From assembly GCA_028279205.1 (NCBI GenBank), contig JANQSR010000130.1:1-10595 (forward strand): a DNA stretch of 10,595 bases, read 5' to 3'. The first letter of the stretch is position 1. Each line of letters starts with the position of its first letter. A program made the position numbers and the translations under genes. The stretch comes from Simkania sp. GTDB lineage: Bacteria; Chlamydiota; Chlamydiia; Chlamydiales; Simkaniaceae. Below the pieces are notes generated by a model. That model saw only the letters and a program-made list of their open reading frames with translations. It ran no database searches and was not told the origin of the DNA. This document shows, in pieces, positions 1-6,352 of this stretch.

Positions 1-117
1 AATCAAAATGGAGCCACCCCATTCGCAACTGGGCTATGATTATTTCTCAGCTTGATATCTACTTTGAAGGGAGGTTAGAGCTGGGGCTTTGAGAAGAAAC
101 TGACACAGTTTTATGAA

Positions 118-146
118 CGGTCTCTGGGGCTCTGCCCCAGACCCCG
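118..146. repeat. GC-rich hairpin, CTGGGGC/GCCCCAG
   Basis: A perfect inverted repeat, TCTGGGGC (123-130) and GCCCCAGA (134-141), has a three-base TCT loop. GG at 119-120 and CC at 142-143 can extend it across a two-base bulge. It sits in gene-free DNA next to an apparent insertion-sequence end. No T-run follows on either strand, so it is not a standard intrinsic terminator. Hairpins of this GGGGCTCTGCCCC type recur between genes in many bacterial genomes, as I recall, so a dispersed repeat is the simplest reading. Only one copy occurs in this window. Confidence 0.5.
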
Positions 147-226
147 TTCTGCTTATGAAGGTTAAGGTAACGATCTATTTTGCTCTCAAATTTTACCTAT
201 GAGACACCTAAATGAACACTCCCGCC

Positions 227-244
227 ACCGCTGGTGACAGCGGT
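227..244. repeat. Small perfect hairpin
   Basis: ACCGCTG (227-233) and CAGCGGT (238-244) form a perfect seven-base-pair stem around a GTGA loop. There is no T-run, and no gene lies upstream on the plus strand inside the window. It may belong to the same decayed mobile-element sequence that ends at about 317. Its role is unknown. Confidence 0.35.
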
Positions 245-265
245 TAATGGACTTTGAATTCAAAA

Positions 266-317
266 GGGACATTTTAACTTTGCTGAGGAGGGGGGATATT
301 TTCGCTTTGCCTTGACA
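266..317. mobile_element. Probable relic end of an IS21-like insertion sequence
   Basis: Two near-identical 18-base units lie in direct orientation at 266-283 and 293-310. Both read GGGA(C/T)ATTTT(AA/CG)CTTTGC and match at 15 of 18 positions, with starts 27 bp apart. CTTGACA follows, ending at 317. Read on the minus strand the block starts with TG and carries tandem transposase-site-like repeats. Multiple short internal repeats next to 5'-TG...CA-3' tips are a known feature of IS21-family ends. No transposase reading frame is visible in 1-265, so only an end or a decayed copy is present. The other end, if any, lies outside the window. The family assignment is inference from the end structure only. 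Confidence 0.4.
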
Positions 318-356
318 GCTTTTCTCTCAGATAAACAAGGATTCACGTATATTTTC

Positions 357-389
357 AGAGGCGACTAACTCGAAACTGGACTCGCCTCT
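357..389. repeat. Inverted repeat spanning the msbA stop codon
   Basis: AGAGGCGA (357-364) and TCGCCTCT (382-389) are a perfect eight-base-pair inverted repeat with a 17-base spacer that contains the msbA stop codon. In the msbA transcript the hairpin would be followed by GAAAATAT rather than a U-run. It is therefore at best a weak or 3'-end-stabilising structure, not a canonical rho-independent terminator. Confidence 0.35.
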
Positions 390-2221
390 TTCTCTTTGGA
401 AAAATGTGTTTCCCATAACAGACGAAATGGGGGGCATCTCTCGAGAAGCTCCTCTTTTGTTCCTTCAGCAAGTTTTCTTCCCTCTTCGAGATAGATGATT
501 CGATCAGCGTGTTCAACTGTAGAGAGGCGGTGAGCCACCAAAATTTGTGTTATTCCGCCGTGAAGCTCCCTGATCGCTCTTTTGATTTTAGCTTCGCTGA
601 GTGAGTCTAAAGAGGAGGTTGCTTCGTCTAAGATGAGAATGGGGGCTTTTTTTGCAAGGGCACGCGCAATTGCCAAGCGCTGCTGTTGCCCTCCTGAAAA
701 GTTTTTTCCCATCTCCAAAAGCATCGTCTCATATTTTTGAGGCATTCGCTCAATGAATTCATGAGCATGGGCTTTTTTTGCAGCTTGGACCACCTCTTCT
801 CTTAACATAGGCCTTCCATAAGCGATGTTATTCGCAATCGTATCGAGAAAGAGAACCGTCTTTTGGGGCACAAAAGCGATCTGCTCCTTTAACGAGCGTT
901 GCGTATAGCTCTGGATTGGTTTCCCATCAAACCGGATCTCTCCCCTTTGAACATCATAAAGGCGTGGAATGAGTTGAACAATGGTCGATTTTCCAACACC
1001 CGTAGCTCCAATAAGTGCAACGGTCTCCCCTCTTTTTACGCTAAAACTCAAATCTCGCAAGATCCATCTCTCATGATGACGAAACCAGACTCTGTCGAAT
1101 TCGATCTTTTTCTCTAAACTTTCAAACCGGACTGCGTGGGGAAGATCTTTCAACTGGGGTTTGATACTGAGCACTTCAAAAAGACGCTTTACAGCGACAA
1201 ACCCCTTCTGAACATTCGCATTTTCTTCAGCAAACCTTCTGATAGGCCCATAGAACAGGTAAAGCAAGCCGACAAAAAAGACAAGCTCTGGGATTTTCAT
1301 CTTGAGAGTGTAAAAGCCAATGATCACAACAGTTGCTAGACAGAGGGTCATGACCGCATGGAAAATCGGGCGCATGAGCAAATCATACTTGACTGTCTTT
1401 ACCTCTAACCCAGACATCTGATTATTTTTCTCTTTGTATTTTTTAAAAGAGAAATGTTCCATCGCAAAAATCTTTATCGTCTGAATCCCCATCAAGAAGT
1501 CGATCAAGACCGAGTTAAACTGTTCTTGATTTTGCTGAAGCCGGTGTAAAATCCGTCTGATCTTACGCGTTAAAAGGTTCAAAGGAATGATCGCCATCGG
1601 CAAGCAAACAAACATCACCAAGGAGAGCTGCCAAGACATATAGAAACAGAAGCTCATCGTCGTCAGAAGGGTAAATGGGGCTTGGACGTAGTTGGCCAAA
1701 ACGGAGTTTAGCGCCGATGCAATTTGATTAGCATCACCACTCAGACGGGAAGAGACCGAACCAATACCATATTTCTGATAAAAGCTCATAGGCAGCGTTT
1801 GAATATGCTCAAAGTACCTTTGTCTAAGATCGCGACTGATATTTATCGATAAGATTTGGGCTGTGTAACGACTAAAAAAGAGAAAAAAAGCTTTGATGGC
1901 GGCAATGAAACAGAACATTAAGATAAAGTTTTTGAGCCCGTTTCTAAGGTGCATCCGACTCTTTAACTTTTCTACTGCGCGATCGAAAGCACGCGCGATT
2001 TCGGACTCTTTCAGTTTTTTCTTCACATCAATCTCTCCCCGATCTTTTTCCTTTTTTTCATCTGAAAGCTCACAAGAGTAGATATCGGAGTCGAAAAGAA
2101 CACCGAACGCAAACATCTCCATCTGATTGGACAGGGTCAAACCTATAAGAGTGAAAAATGAGAGAACAAGAAAAATAAAATGTTTAGGAGAGTGCAAAGC
2201 AGCTTTTAGGAAAAGCCTCAT
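365..2221 (-). CDS. msbA: Lipid A export-type ABC transporter, MsbA family (fused membrane and ATPase domains)
   Basis: A half-size ABC exporter of 618 residues, expected to work as an inner-membrane homodimer flipping lipid A core outward. The N-terminal membrane domain spans about residues 12-350. The ATPase domain is complete: Walker A GATGVGKS at 405-412, Q-loop Gln453, signature FSGGQ at 508-512, Walker B ILILDE at 528-533 and switch His564 in AHRLSTV. The signature begins with Phe instead of the usual Leu, a conservative change. A strongly charged insert, about residues 50-90 and rich in Lys and Glu, lies between the first two membrane spans and is longer than I expect for MsbA. The gene starts 30 bp after accA and ends the operon; only a weak AAGAGAAA-type binding site precedes the ATG. 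MsbA is assigned over other ABC exporters because of the CT264-CT265-like context next to accA; the family itself is certain. Confidence 0.9.
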   Translation of the reverse strand: MRLFLKAALHSPKHFIFLVLSFFTLIGLTLSNQMEMFAFGVLFDSDIYSCELSDEKKEKDRGEIDVKKKLKESEIARAFDRAVEKLKSRMHLRNGLKNFILMFCFIAAIKAFFLFFSRYTAQILSINISRDLRQRYFEHIQTLPMSFYQKYGIGSVSSRLSGDANQIASALNSVLANYVQAPFTLLTTMSFCFYMSWQLSLVMFVCLPMAIIPLNLLTRKIRRILHRLQQNQEQFNSVLIDFLMGIQTIKIFAMEHFSFKKYKEKNNQMSGLEVKTVKYDLLMRPIFHAVMTLCLATVVIIGFYTLKMKIPELVFFVGLLYLFYGPIRRFAEENANVQKGFVAVKRLFEVLSIKPQLKDLPHAVRFESLEKKIEFDRVWFRHHERWILRDLSFSVKRGETVALIGATGVGKSTIVQLIPRLYDVQRGEIRFDGKPIQSYTQRSLKEQIAFVPQKTVLFLDTIANNIAYGRPMLREEVVQAAKKAHAHEFIERMPQKYETMLLEMGKNFSGGQQQRLAIARALAKKAPILILDEATSSLDSLSEAKIKRAIRELHGGITQILVAHRLSTVEHADRIIYLEEGRKLAEGTKEELLERCPPFRLLWETHFSKEKEASPVSS

Positions 2222-2251
2222 AAAATTTTTTCTCTTTGTGCTTAAAAGAAG

Positions 2252-3115
2252 TTAACTCCTGGAATTTGTGGAAAAAACGCCAAGTTTACGAAATTTTTGG
2301 TAGCGATCTTCTAAAAGCTTGCTTAACGAAATTTCGCTAAGCCGCTCACGCTCTTCTAGGATAAATTGCTTTACGTTCTCAAAGGTCGCTTTTGGATCTT
2401 GATCAGCCCCCCCTTGAGGCTCCTTGATAATTTTATCGATCACACCAAAGGCAAGCAGATCCTCGGCATGCATTTTCAAAGCTTTAGCAGCCGTCTGATT
2501 TTTAGAGCTATCTTGCCAAAGAATAGAAGCGCACCCTTCAGGGGAAATCACCGAATAATAGGCGTGCTCGAGCATCCCAATCACATCACCAACCCCCATT
2601 CCCAAAGCTCCTCCCGAGCAGCCTTCTCCAATCAAAACGACAATCATAGGGGTTGAAAGACGAGCCATTTCGAACAGATTAAGCGCAATTGCGGAGCCTT
2701 GCCCCCTCTCTTCCGCAGTCAAACCAGGATAAGCCCCAGGTGTGTCGAGAAGAGAGAGCACGGGAAGGTGAAATTTTTCGGCGAGTTTCATCACGCGAAG
2801 TGCTTTGCGATACCCTTCGGGATGGGGCATTCCAAAATTCCTATATAGGCGGCTCTCCGTTTCGCACCCTTTCTCTTGAGCCACAATCACAAATTTCTGC
2901 CCTCCAATCAGACCGAGGCCACTGACAATCGCATGATCATCCCCAAACAGCCGATCTCCAAAAATCTCGACAAACTCTGAGCAAAGATTTTTGATGTAAT
3001 CAATGGAACGGGGACGCTCGGAGCGTCGACAAATCATCACCCGCTCCCAAGGGGTAAGGGAGGAGGGACTCTTTTTATTTTCACTTGAGATAGATTTTTT
3101 CTTGAGCTTTATCAT
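2252..3115 (-). CDS. accA: Acetyl-CoA carboxylase carboxyltransferase subunit alpha
   Basis: AccA pairs with AccD to transfer carboxyl from biotin on AccB to acetyl-CoA, giving malonyl-CoA for fatty-acid synthesis in the cytoplasm. The crotonase-like core is intact: RPRSIDYI near residue 35, [15 protein letters not shown] near 93-107, [16 protein letters not shown] near 125-140, [15 protein letters not shown] near 163-177, and [14 protein letters not shown] near 187-200. The length is 287 residues, whereas the family usually has about 315-325. The deficit is all at the N terminus: only about 21 residues precede the LTPWERV segment that in other chlamydial AccA, as I recall, follows a long charged helix. 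An in-frame stop at 3134-3136, seven codons upstream, rules out a longer start. The gene begins 5 bp after the L,D-transpeptidase stop, without a clear Shine-Dalgarno sequence, so it is probably co-transcribed and translationally coupled. Confidence 0.95.
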   Translation of the reverse strand: MIKLKKKSISSENKKSPSSLTPWERVMICRRSERPRSIDYIKNLCSEFVEIFGDRLFGDDHAIVSGLGLIGGQKFVIVAQEKGCETESRLYRNFGMPHPEGYRKALRVMKLAEKFHLPVLSLLDTPGAYPGLTAEERGQGSAIALNLFEMARLSTPMIVVLIGEGCSGGALGMGVGDVIGMLEHAYYSVISPEGCASILWQDSSKNQTAAKALKMHAEDLLAFGVIDKIIKEPQGGADQDPKATFENVKQFILEERERLSEISLSKLLEDRYQKFRKLGVFSTNSRS

Positions 3116-3120
3116 GTTTT

Positions 3121-4128
3121 TTAATGATTTTTCTTAATCAGTTTTGCTTGGCTGTAATCTGTAACAACCTCAACAAGGGTTGGTTTCGTAATCACGATCG
3201 AATAAAGTTCTTCTATATCTTCTTGTTTGAGACGAATGCAACCATCACTTTCATACCCTTCTACCGTTTCAGAGGACTCTTTGTAACTCTTTGCCTCTTC
3301 ATCAAAAAACCAAGGAGCCCCATGAAAGCCATACCCACGAGGATCGCCCCCTTCACCACTCATCTCTTGAGCAAAGGGAAGCCATCTTGTTCCAAAAACT
3401 CGAACCATCTCAACCTCTTCCCCCTGAAAATAGCCTTTAACACCAGGCTTAAAAATCGCGATCTTATCTCCAAGCAAGAACTGCCCCTTGGGGGTCAACG
3501 AAGCAAAGTTGGAACCTGGATCAAGCCTGCCAAGACCCACATTATACGTTTTTAAAAGTTCACTCTCTTTGGTCTCTGGATCGCAGTAATAAAACCACAT
3601 TTTACACCTCGAAAGATCGACTAGGAGGTAAAAACTCACATTTCTACCCGGGTTAAAGACGTTGAATTGATCCCCTGGCGAAACTTTCTGGGTTTCATAG
3701 TCTGGCCGCCCATTTGAGCATCCATTCAAGCTCCTAGCAATAAAGTGTCTTGAAGTCGCGTAATAGGCTGCGTAATCGGCAATCCATGCTGATCTTCCTT
3801 TTAGCCAGGGAACACGACTTTTGTACCTGACGGTTTCGACAATGGGTGACTTCTCTTTTCCGAAAGCGAACAGACGCCAAACCTGGTCAACCTCTTCACT
3901 CGCAACCTGATCTTTAATCGGCTTTAAAAGCTCTGAAATACGTTCTGCACTCTCTTTCAGTTGGGCCTCTTTCTCTTCAGAGCTGATCAATTTTTCTCTT
4001 TCAATAGGAGTTTGACCCCCCTCCCCCTTGGATGAAAATCCTTTTTTAACAAGAGCAATCACCCCGATAAGGGCAAAGAGCATCACCGATCCTATAAAAA
4101 TTTTTTTAGGAGCAGACAAGAGAGACAC
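3121..4128 (-). CDS. Membrane-anchored L,D-transpeptidase (YkuD domain)
   Basis: A 335-residue protein with an N-terminal hydrophobic segment (about residues 10-27) followed by Lys-Lys. This suggests a signal anchor placing the rest in the periplasm. A charged helical stretch (about 40-80) leads to a YkuD catalytic domain from about 163 to 325. The catalytic motif is visible: His269 in GFHG, then Ser294-Asp-Gly-Cys297-Ile-Arg in SDGCIRL, with Cys297 as the nucleophile. The gap between His and Cys is longer than usual because of a Glu/Lys-rich insert. Family members form 3-3 peptidoglycan cross-links or attach proteins to meso-diaminopimelate. The gene lies between accA and a CT266-like gene, a position where I recall no such gene in Chlamydia. 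The annotated start is GTG with no good binding site. An ATG at 4145-4147, followed by seven A's, would be in frame if one A were missing. Confidence 0.85.
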   Translation of the reverse strand: MSLLSAPKKIFIGSVMLFALIGVIALVKKGFSSKGEGGQTPIEREKLISSEEKEAQLKESAERISELLKPIKDQVASEEVDQVWRLFAFGKEKSPIVETVRYKSRVPWLKGRSAWIADYAAYYATSRHFIARSLNGCSNGRPDYETQKVSPGDQFNVFNPGRNVSFYLLVDLSRCKMWFYYCDPETKESELLKTYNVGLGRLDPGSNFASLTPKGQFLLGDKIAIFKPGVKGYFQGEEVEMVRVFGTRWLPFAQEMSGEGGDPRGYGFHGAPWFFDEEAKSYKESSETVEGYESDGCIRLKQEDIEELYSIVITKPTLVEVVTDYSQAKLIKKNH

Positions 4129-4171
4129 CCAAACATCTTTTTTTCATAAGCCCCCCATTAGTTTGACTCAA
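4106..4171 (-). promoter_or_regulatory. Short upstream frame overlapping the ldt start, with strong GGAGG
   Basis: On the minus strand GGAGG (4177-4181) lies five bases before a TTG at 4169-4171. That TTG opens a 21-codon frame (stop at 4106-4108) passing through ATG AAAAAAA at 4147-4138 and overlapping the GTG start of the L,D-transpeptidase out of frame. It may be the true translation start disrupted or switched by the A7 tract, a small leader peptide, or chance. The GGAGG is the best ribosome binding site in this gap, which favours some translation starting here. Confidence 0.3.
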
Positions 4172-4208
4172 ATTATCCTCCAGTCTGAATTCTTTTGCAA
4201 GGATCTGA

Positions 4209-4237
4209 TATATATATAAAATTATTCAATCTCCCAA
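4209..4237 (-). promoter_or_regulatory. Candidate internal promoter before ldt-accA-msbA
   Basis: Read on the minus strand, TTGGGA (4232-4237) and TATATA (4209-4214) are separated by 17 bp inside an AT-rich run at the end of the CT266-like gene. Each hexamer matches four of six bases of the sigma-70 consensus. A 93-bp gap, the largest in the cluster, separates it from the ldt start, which would suit an extra promoter. Chlamydial promoters diverge from this consensus, so the call is tentative. Confidence 0.25.
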
Positions 4238-5745
4238 GTGCACCCCTTTAGACTCTCTTCAAAGAGAAAGGCCACCAGAAAGTCGGCTCCCCAAAAATAG
4301 GGCTCACCTGCGAGTGGAATCACATCCATCTGCCCTTCTGTTTGGGGGTTTAAGGAGAGTCTCTCCCCCCCTTTTTCAAAAACAATTTCCCGGTTTTCCC
4401 CCTGGTAACGGTTCAATGTTGAGGGGGCAAGAGAGCGGCTTTCGATATGGGCTCTCTCTGCGACGATAAAGTAGGCAAAAAAAAAGGGGGACTTCTCCTC
4501 CCTTTTTAAAAGGCGGCTTGTTACCACCATTTTAGATCCGCTCACCTCTAGGGAGAGGTAGATCCACTGCTTGCTTAAACTTGAGTCGCTAACCGGATTT
4601 AGAGTCCTGTTTTGAGCCATCTCATCCGAGAATTTAGAAGAGAAAGTGCGCGTCCTACCATAAGCGGAAAAGTGATCAGTTCCTTTAGAAATTTCAAGGT
4701 CCCGAAACGGCTGACTCAAAGAGAGTGAGGAGGTGCGGTAGACCCCGTATTGATCTAAATCTCCGAGAGGCGATCCGTGTGGGCCAAAAGAGAGAATGCG
4801 TACATATTTTTTGTGAAAAACTCCCATCCCCGTATTGACCCCACTGAATGAACAGGCCAGGCTGAACCTTTCTTGCCTGAATGAGGCATACCCCAAGCTT
4901 CGATCCATCTGCCTCTTTGAATAAGAGTGGCTCGCCATCCTCGAATAGGGCTTTTCTTCTTCTAGCTGTTTAAACCCCAAACTAAGAAGAATCAAAAAGA
5001 GGGAGGCTACATCAAAAGAGGGGGTATCGACTCCCTCTAACAGACGGAGAAGGGAGCAAGCAATGCGATCCATTTCTGGATCGATCACGATCTTAGACGA
5101 AACAGAAAAGAGAAGAAGATAGAGGGAATGAAAGAGCAAAGGGTGGTACTCAGATCCTCTAACCCACACTCCGCGAAAAGGGCGGCCTTCCTGATCAAAA
5201 AGACCCATGCTTGTATAAACCCACCTGAGTGCTCGATCGATGAGCTCTTCCCGATCTAATTTCCACCCCAGGAACATCCAAATGAGCGCAAGCTCCCCGT
5301 TAAGTCGTAAATCGGCAACCCCTCCATCGGGAAAATGGTCTCCCGATTCAACGAGAATCCCCCCCTTTGAAAGTTGTTTGGGTTTTAGAATGGGCGTTTG
5401 CAAACCGACCAAATCGCACCCCAGAACGTAGAGAGCCTGACCTATTTGAAACTCTTGCCAAAACCCTTGGGTGTGGAGATGTCTATAGATTTTCTGAATC
5501 GAATGCTTGGTCTCGAGATGGGGCTGAAATGTATGAAAAAAAGAGAGGGAGACAAGCTTTCTAAGACGGCAGAGGTAACTTTCAGGGGTATCCACATGCA
5601 GATCGAGACACTCGTCAAGCAATGGCTGGATAAGCGAGCTGTCGACACTCCTCTTTGAAAAAAAAACTTTTAGTGCGTGACACCAATTGTTCTTTTTGCT
5701 AAAAACCTCCAAACGATCACGGTAGAAAGCAATCAGTTCTTTCAT
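4222..5745 (-). CDS. Conserved chlamydial hypothetical protein, CT266-like by position
   Basis: A 507-residue protein whose function I do not recognise. It lies 20 bp after ihfA and upstream of accA, where Chlamydia carries CT266, so orthology is inferred from position. There is no signal peptide and no clear membrane span. Residues 1-270 look mainly alpha-helical, with aromatic-rich helical stretches such as GVWVRGSEYHPLLFHSLYLLL split around 192-212. Residues from about 285 to 507 are rich in beta-forming, Ser- and aromatic-rich stretches (QWIYLSLEVSGSKMVVTSRL, FFFAYFIVAERAHIESRSL). A helical toroid followed by a beta sandwich is the layout of heparinase-like polysaccharide lyases, but I see no catalytic signature to prove this. 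No Shine-Dalgarno sequence precedes the ATG. Its place between IHF and envelope genes gives no firm function. Confidence 0.8.
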   Translation of the reverse strand: MKELIAFYRDRLEVFSKKNNWCHALKVFFSKRSVDSSLIQPLLDECLDLHVDTPESYLCRLRKLVSLSFFHTFQPHLETKHSIQKIYRHLHTQGFWQEFQIGQALYVLGCDLVGLQTPILKPKQLSKGGILVESGDHFPDGGVADLRLNGELALIWMFLGWKLDREELIDRALRWVYTSMGLFDQEGRPFRGVWVRGSEYHPLLFHSLYLLLFSVSSKIVIDPEMDRIACSLLRLLEGVDTPSFDVASLFLILLSLGFKQLEEEKPYSRMASHSYSKRQMDRSLGYASFRQERFSLACSFSGVNTGMGVFHKKYVRILSFGPHGSPLGDLDQYGVYRTSSLSLSQPFRDLEISKGTDHFSAYGRTRTFSSKFSDEMAQNRTLNPVSDSSLSKQWIYLSLEVSGSKMVVTSRLLKREEKSPFFFAYFIVAERAHIESRSLAPSTLNRYQGENREIVFEKGGERLSLNPQTEGQMDVIPLAGEPYFWGADFLVAFLFEESLKGCTWEIE

Positions 5746-5765
5746 GGTATGGATGATAATAAAAG

Positions 5766-6092
5766 TTATCCAAAGACTCGCTGTCCAGATTGAGGGTCGG
5801 TCTCGCCCTGTTCGACCAAGTTTTTCATTTTCTTACCTGGCGTGAATTTGACGGCTCGCCTTTCTGGGATTACGATTGGAACCGCCGCGTTTTTGGGATT
5901 TCTACCAATTTTCTGCTTGCGTTTGACCACCTCAAAAACTCCAAAATCGCGAAATTCAAGGCGGTCTCCATCAGAGAGATAATCAGTCATGCAGTCCAGA
6001 AAGGACTGGATGATCACTCTAACCTCATTTGGATGAAGCCCTCTTCGACGGGAAATCTCGCTGATGAGTTTCTTTTTCGTAATTGTTGCCAT
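5766..6092 (-). CDS. ihfA: Integration host factor/HU-family DNA-binding protein
   Basis: A small basic DNA-bending protein of 108 residues, slightly longer than the usual 90-100 because of a polar C-terminal tail. The dimerising helical part (residues 1-45) is followed by the beta arm. The arm-tip motif GRNPKN at 63-68 includes the proline (66) that intercalates into DNA, and FTPGKKMK at 83-90 closes the fold. GRNPKNAAVPI and RRAVKFTPGK are wording I recall from chlamydial CT267 (himD/ihfA). The arm lacks the GRNPxTGE form typical of proteobacterial HU and IHF. It is the first gene of the minus-strand cluster. AGGAG at 6102-6106, nine bases before the ATG, is a good ribosome binding site and fixes the start. 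Chlamydiae usually have one such protein, so the alpha label is conventional. Confidence 0.92.
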   Translation of the reverse strand: MATITKKKLISEISRRRGLHPNEVRVIIQSFLDCMTDYLSDGDRLEFRDFGVFEVVKRKQKIGRNPKNAAVPIVIPERRAVKFTPGKKMKNLVEQGETDPQSGQRVFG

Positions 6093-6110
6093 ATCACCCG
6101 ACTCCTGTAA

Positions 6111-6119
6111 ATTTTAGCA
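6111..6119 (-). promoter_or_regulatory. Candidate extended -10 promoter for the ihfA operon
   Basis: On the minus strand TGCTAAAAT (TGC at 6117-6119, TAAAAT at 6111-6116) fits an extended -10 element just upstream of the ihfA binding site. No good -35 hexamer stands 17 bp further out. Transcription would begin within a few bases of AGGAG, giving a very short leader. This is tentative. Confidence 0.25.
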
Positions 6120-6122
6120 AGG

Positions 6123-6238
6123 GGTTAGCCTAGTCTTCTCATGATTCAGTTTTTCTTTCAATAGAAAAAAGATCGATCTAGATCATTTTCTATAAAAAAT
6201 AGAACCTCATAGAACCTCATTTCCCAGAGAGGCTAACC
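6123..6238. repeat. Nine-base inverted repeat flanking a 98-bp AT-rich segment
   Basis: GGTTAGCCT (6123-6131) and AGGCTAACC (6230-6238) are perfect inverted copies in the divergent ihfA/MFS promoter region. Between them lies a ten-base palindrome GATCTAGATC (6175-6184) and a tandem repeat at 6199-6220. No target-site duplication flanks the block, so a miniature transposon is unlikely. Paired binding sites for a looping regulator would fit but are unproven. Confidence 0.3.
6199..6220. repeat. Tandem 10-bp direct repeat in intergenic DNA
   Basis: AGAACCTCAT occurs twice without a gap (6201-6210 and 6211-6220), preceded by AT so that ATAGAACCTC also repeats. The one-helical-turn period places both copies on the same face of DNA, as for cooperative operator half-sites. 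It lies about 110 bp from ihfA and 130 bp from the MFS gene. Confidence 0.5.
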
Positions 6239-6328
6239 TTTTTTTGGGTTATTCTTCAAACACAATCTATCCCTAGTCAAAGCTGCAGATTAGTATCCTT
6301 TTCTTCTAATTTTATAGATTCTTTAATC

Positions 6329-6344
6329 CCTATTAATTTATAGG
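6329..6344. promoter_or_regulatory. Operator-like palindrome overlapping the MFS ribosome binding site
   Basis: CCTATTAATTTATAGG is a 16-base near-perfect palindrome (one mismatched pair around a central AATT). It ends inside the Shine-Dalgarno AGGAAAG (6342-6348), four bases before the ATG of the MFS gene. A repressor bound here, or a hairpin in the message, could block expression. Which protein would bind is not evident; no regulator gene is adjacent. Confidence 0.35.
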
Positions 6345-6352
6345 AAAGATTA

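Larger units (their letters stand above)
1..364. other. Gene-free stretch downstream of msbA
   Basis: No open frame of useful length or recognisable protein was found on either strand. The stretch contains the GC-rich hairpin at 118-146, a second hairpin at 227-244, and the tandem-repeat IS-like end at 266-317. Together these suggest the site of an old insertion beyond the 3' end of the minus-strand operon. A 22-codon open frame (247-315) is created by the repeat block itself and is not called as a gene. Confidence 0.5.

Noticed and set aside
247..315. 22-codon plus-strand open frame beginning MDFEFKRDIL
   Set aside because: It is produced by the tandem IS-end repeats, ends at the repeat tip, and has no binding site.
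3124..3555. 143-codon plus-strand open frame
   Set aside because: It lies wholly opposite the L,D-transpeptidase gene, has no recognisable domain and no binding site; a shadow of the coding strand.
5790..6110. 106-codon plus-strand open frame opposite ihfA
   Set aside because: Fully antisense to a clear IHF gene, and no family resemblance.
6123..6238. Miniature inverted-repeat transposon
   Set aside because: The terminal repeats are only nine bases, no target duplication flanks them, and the segment contains promoter-type sequence.
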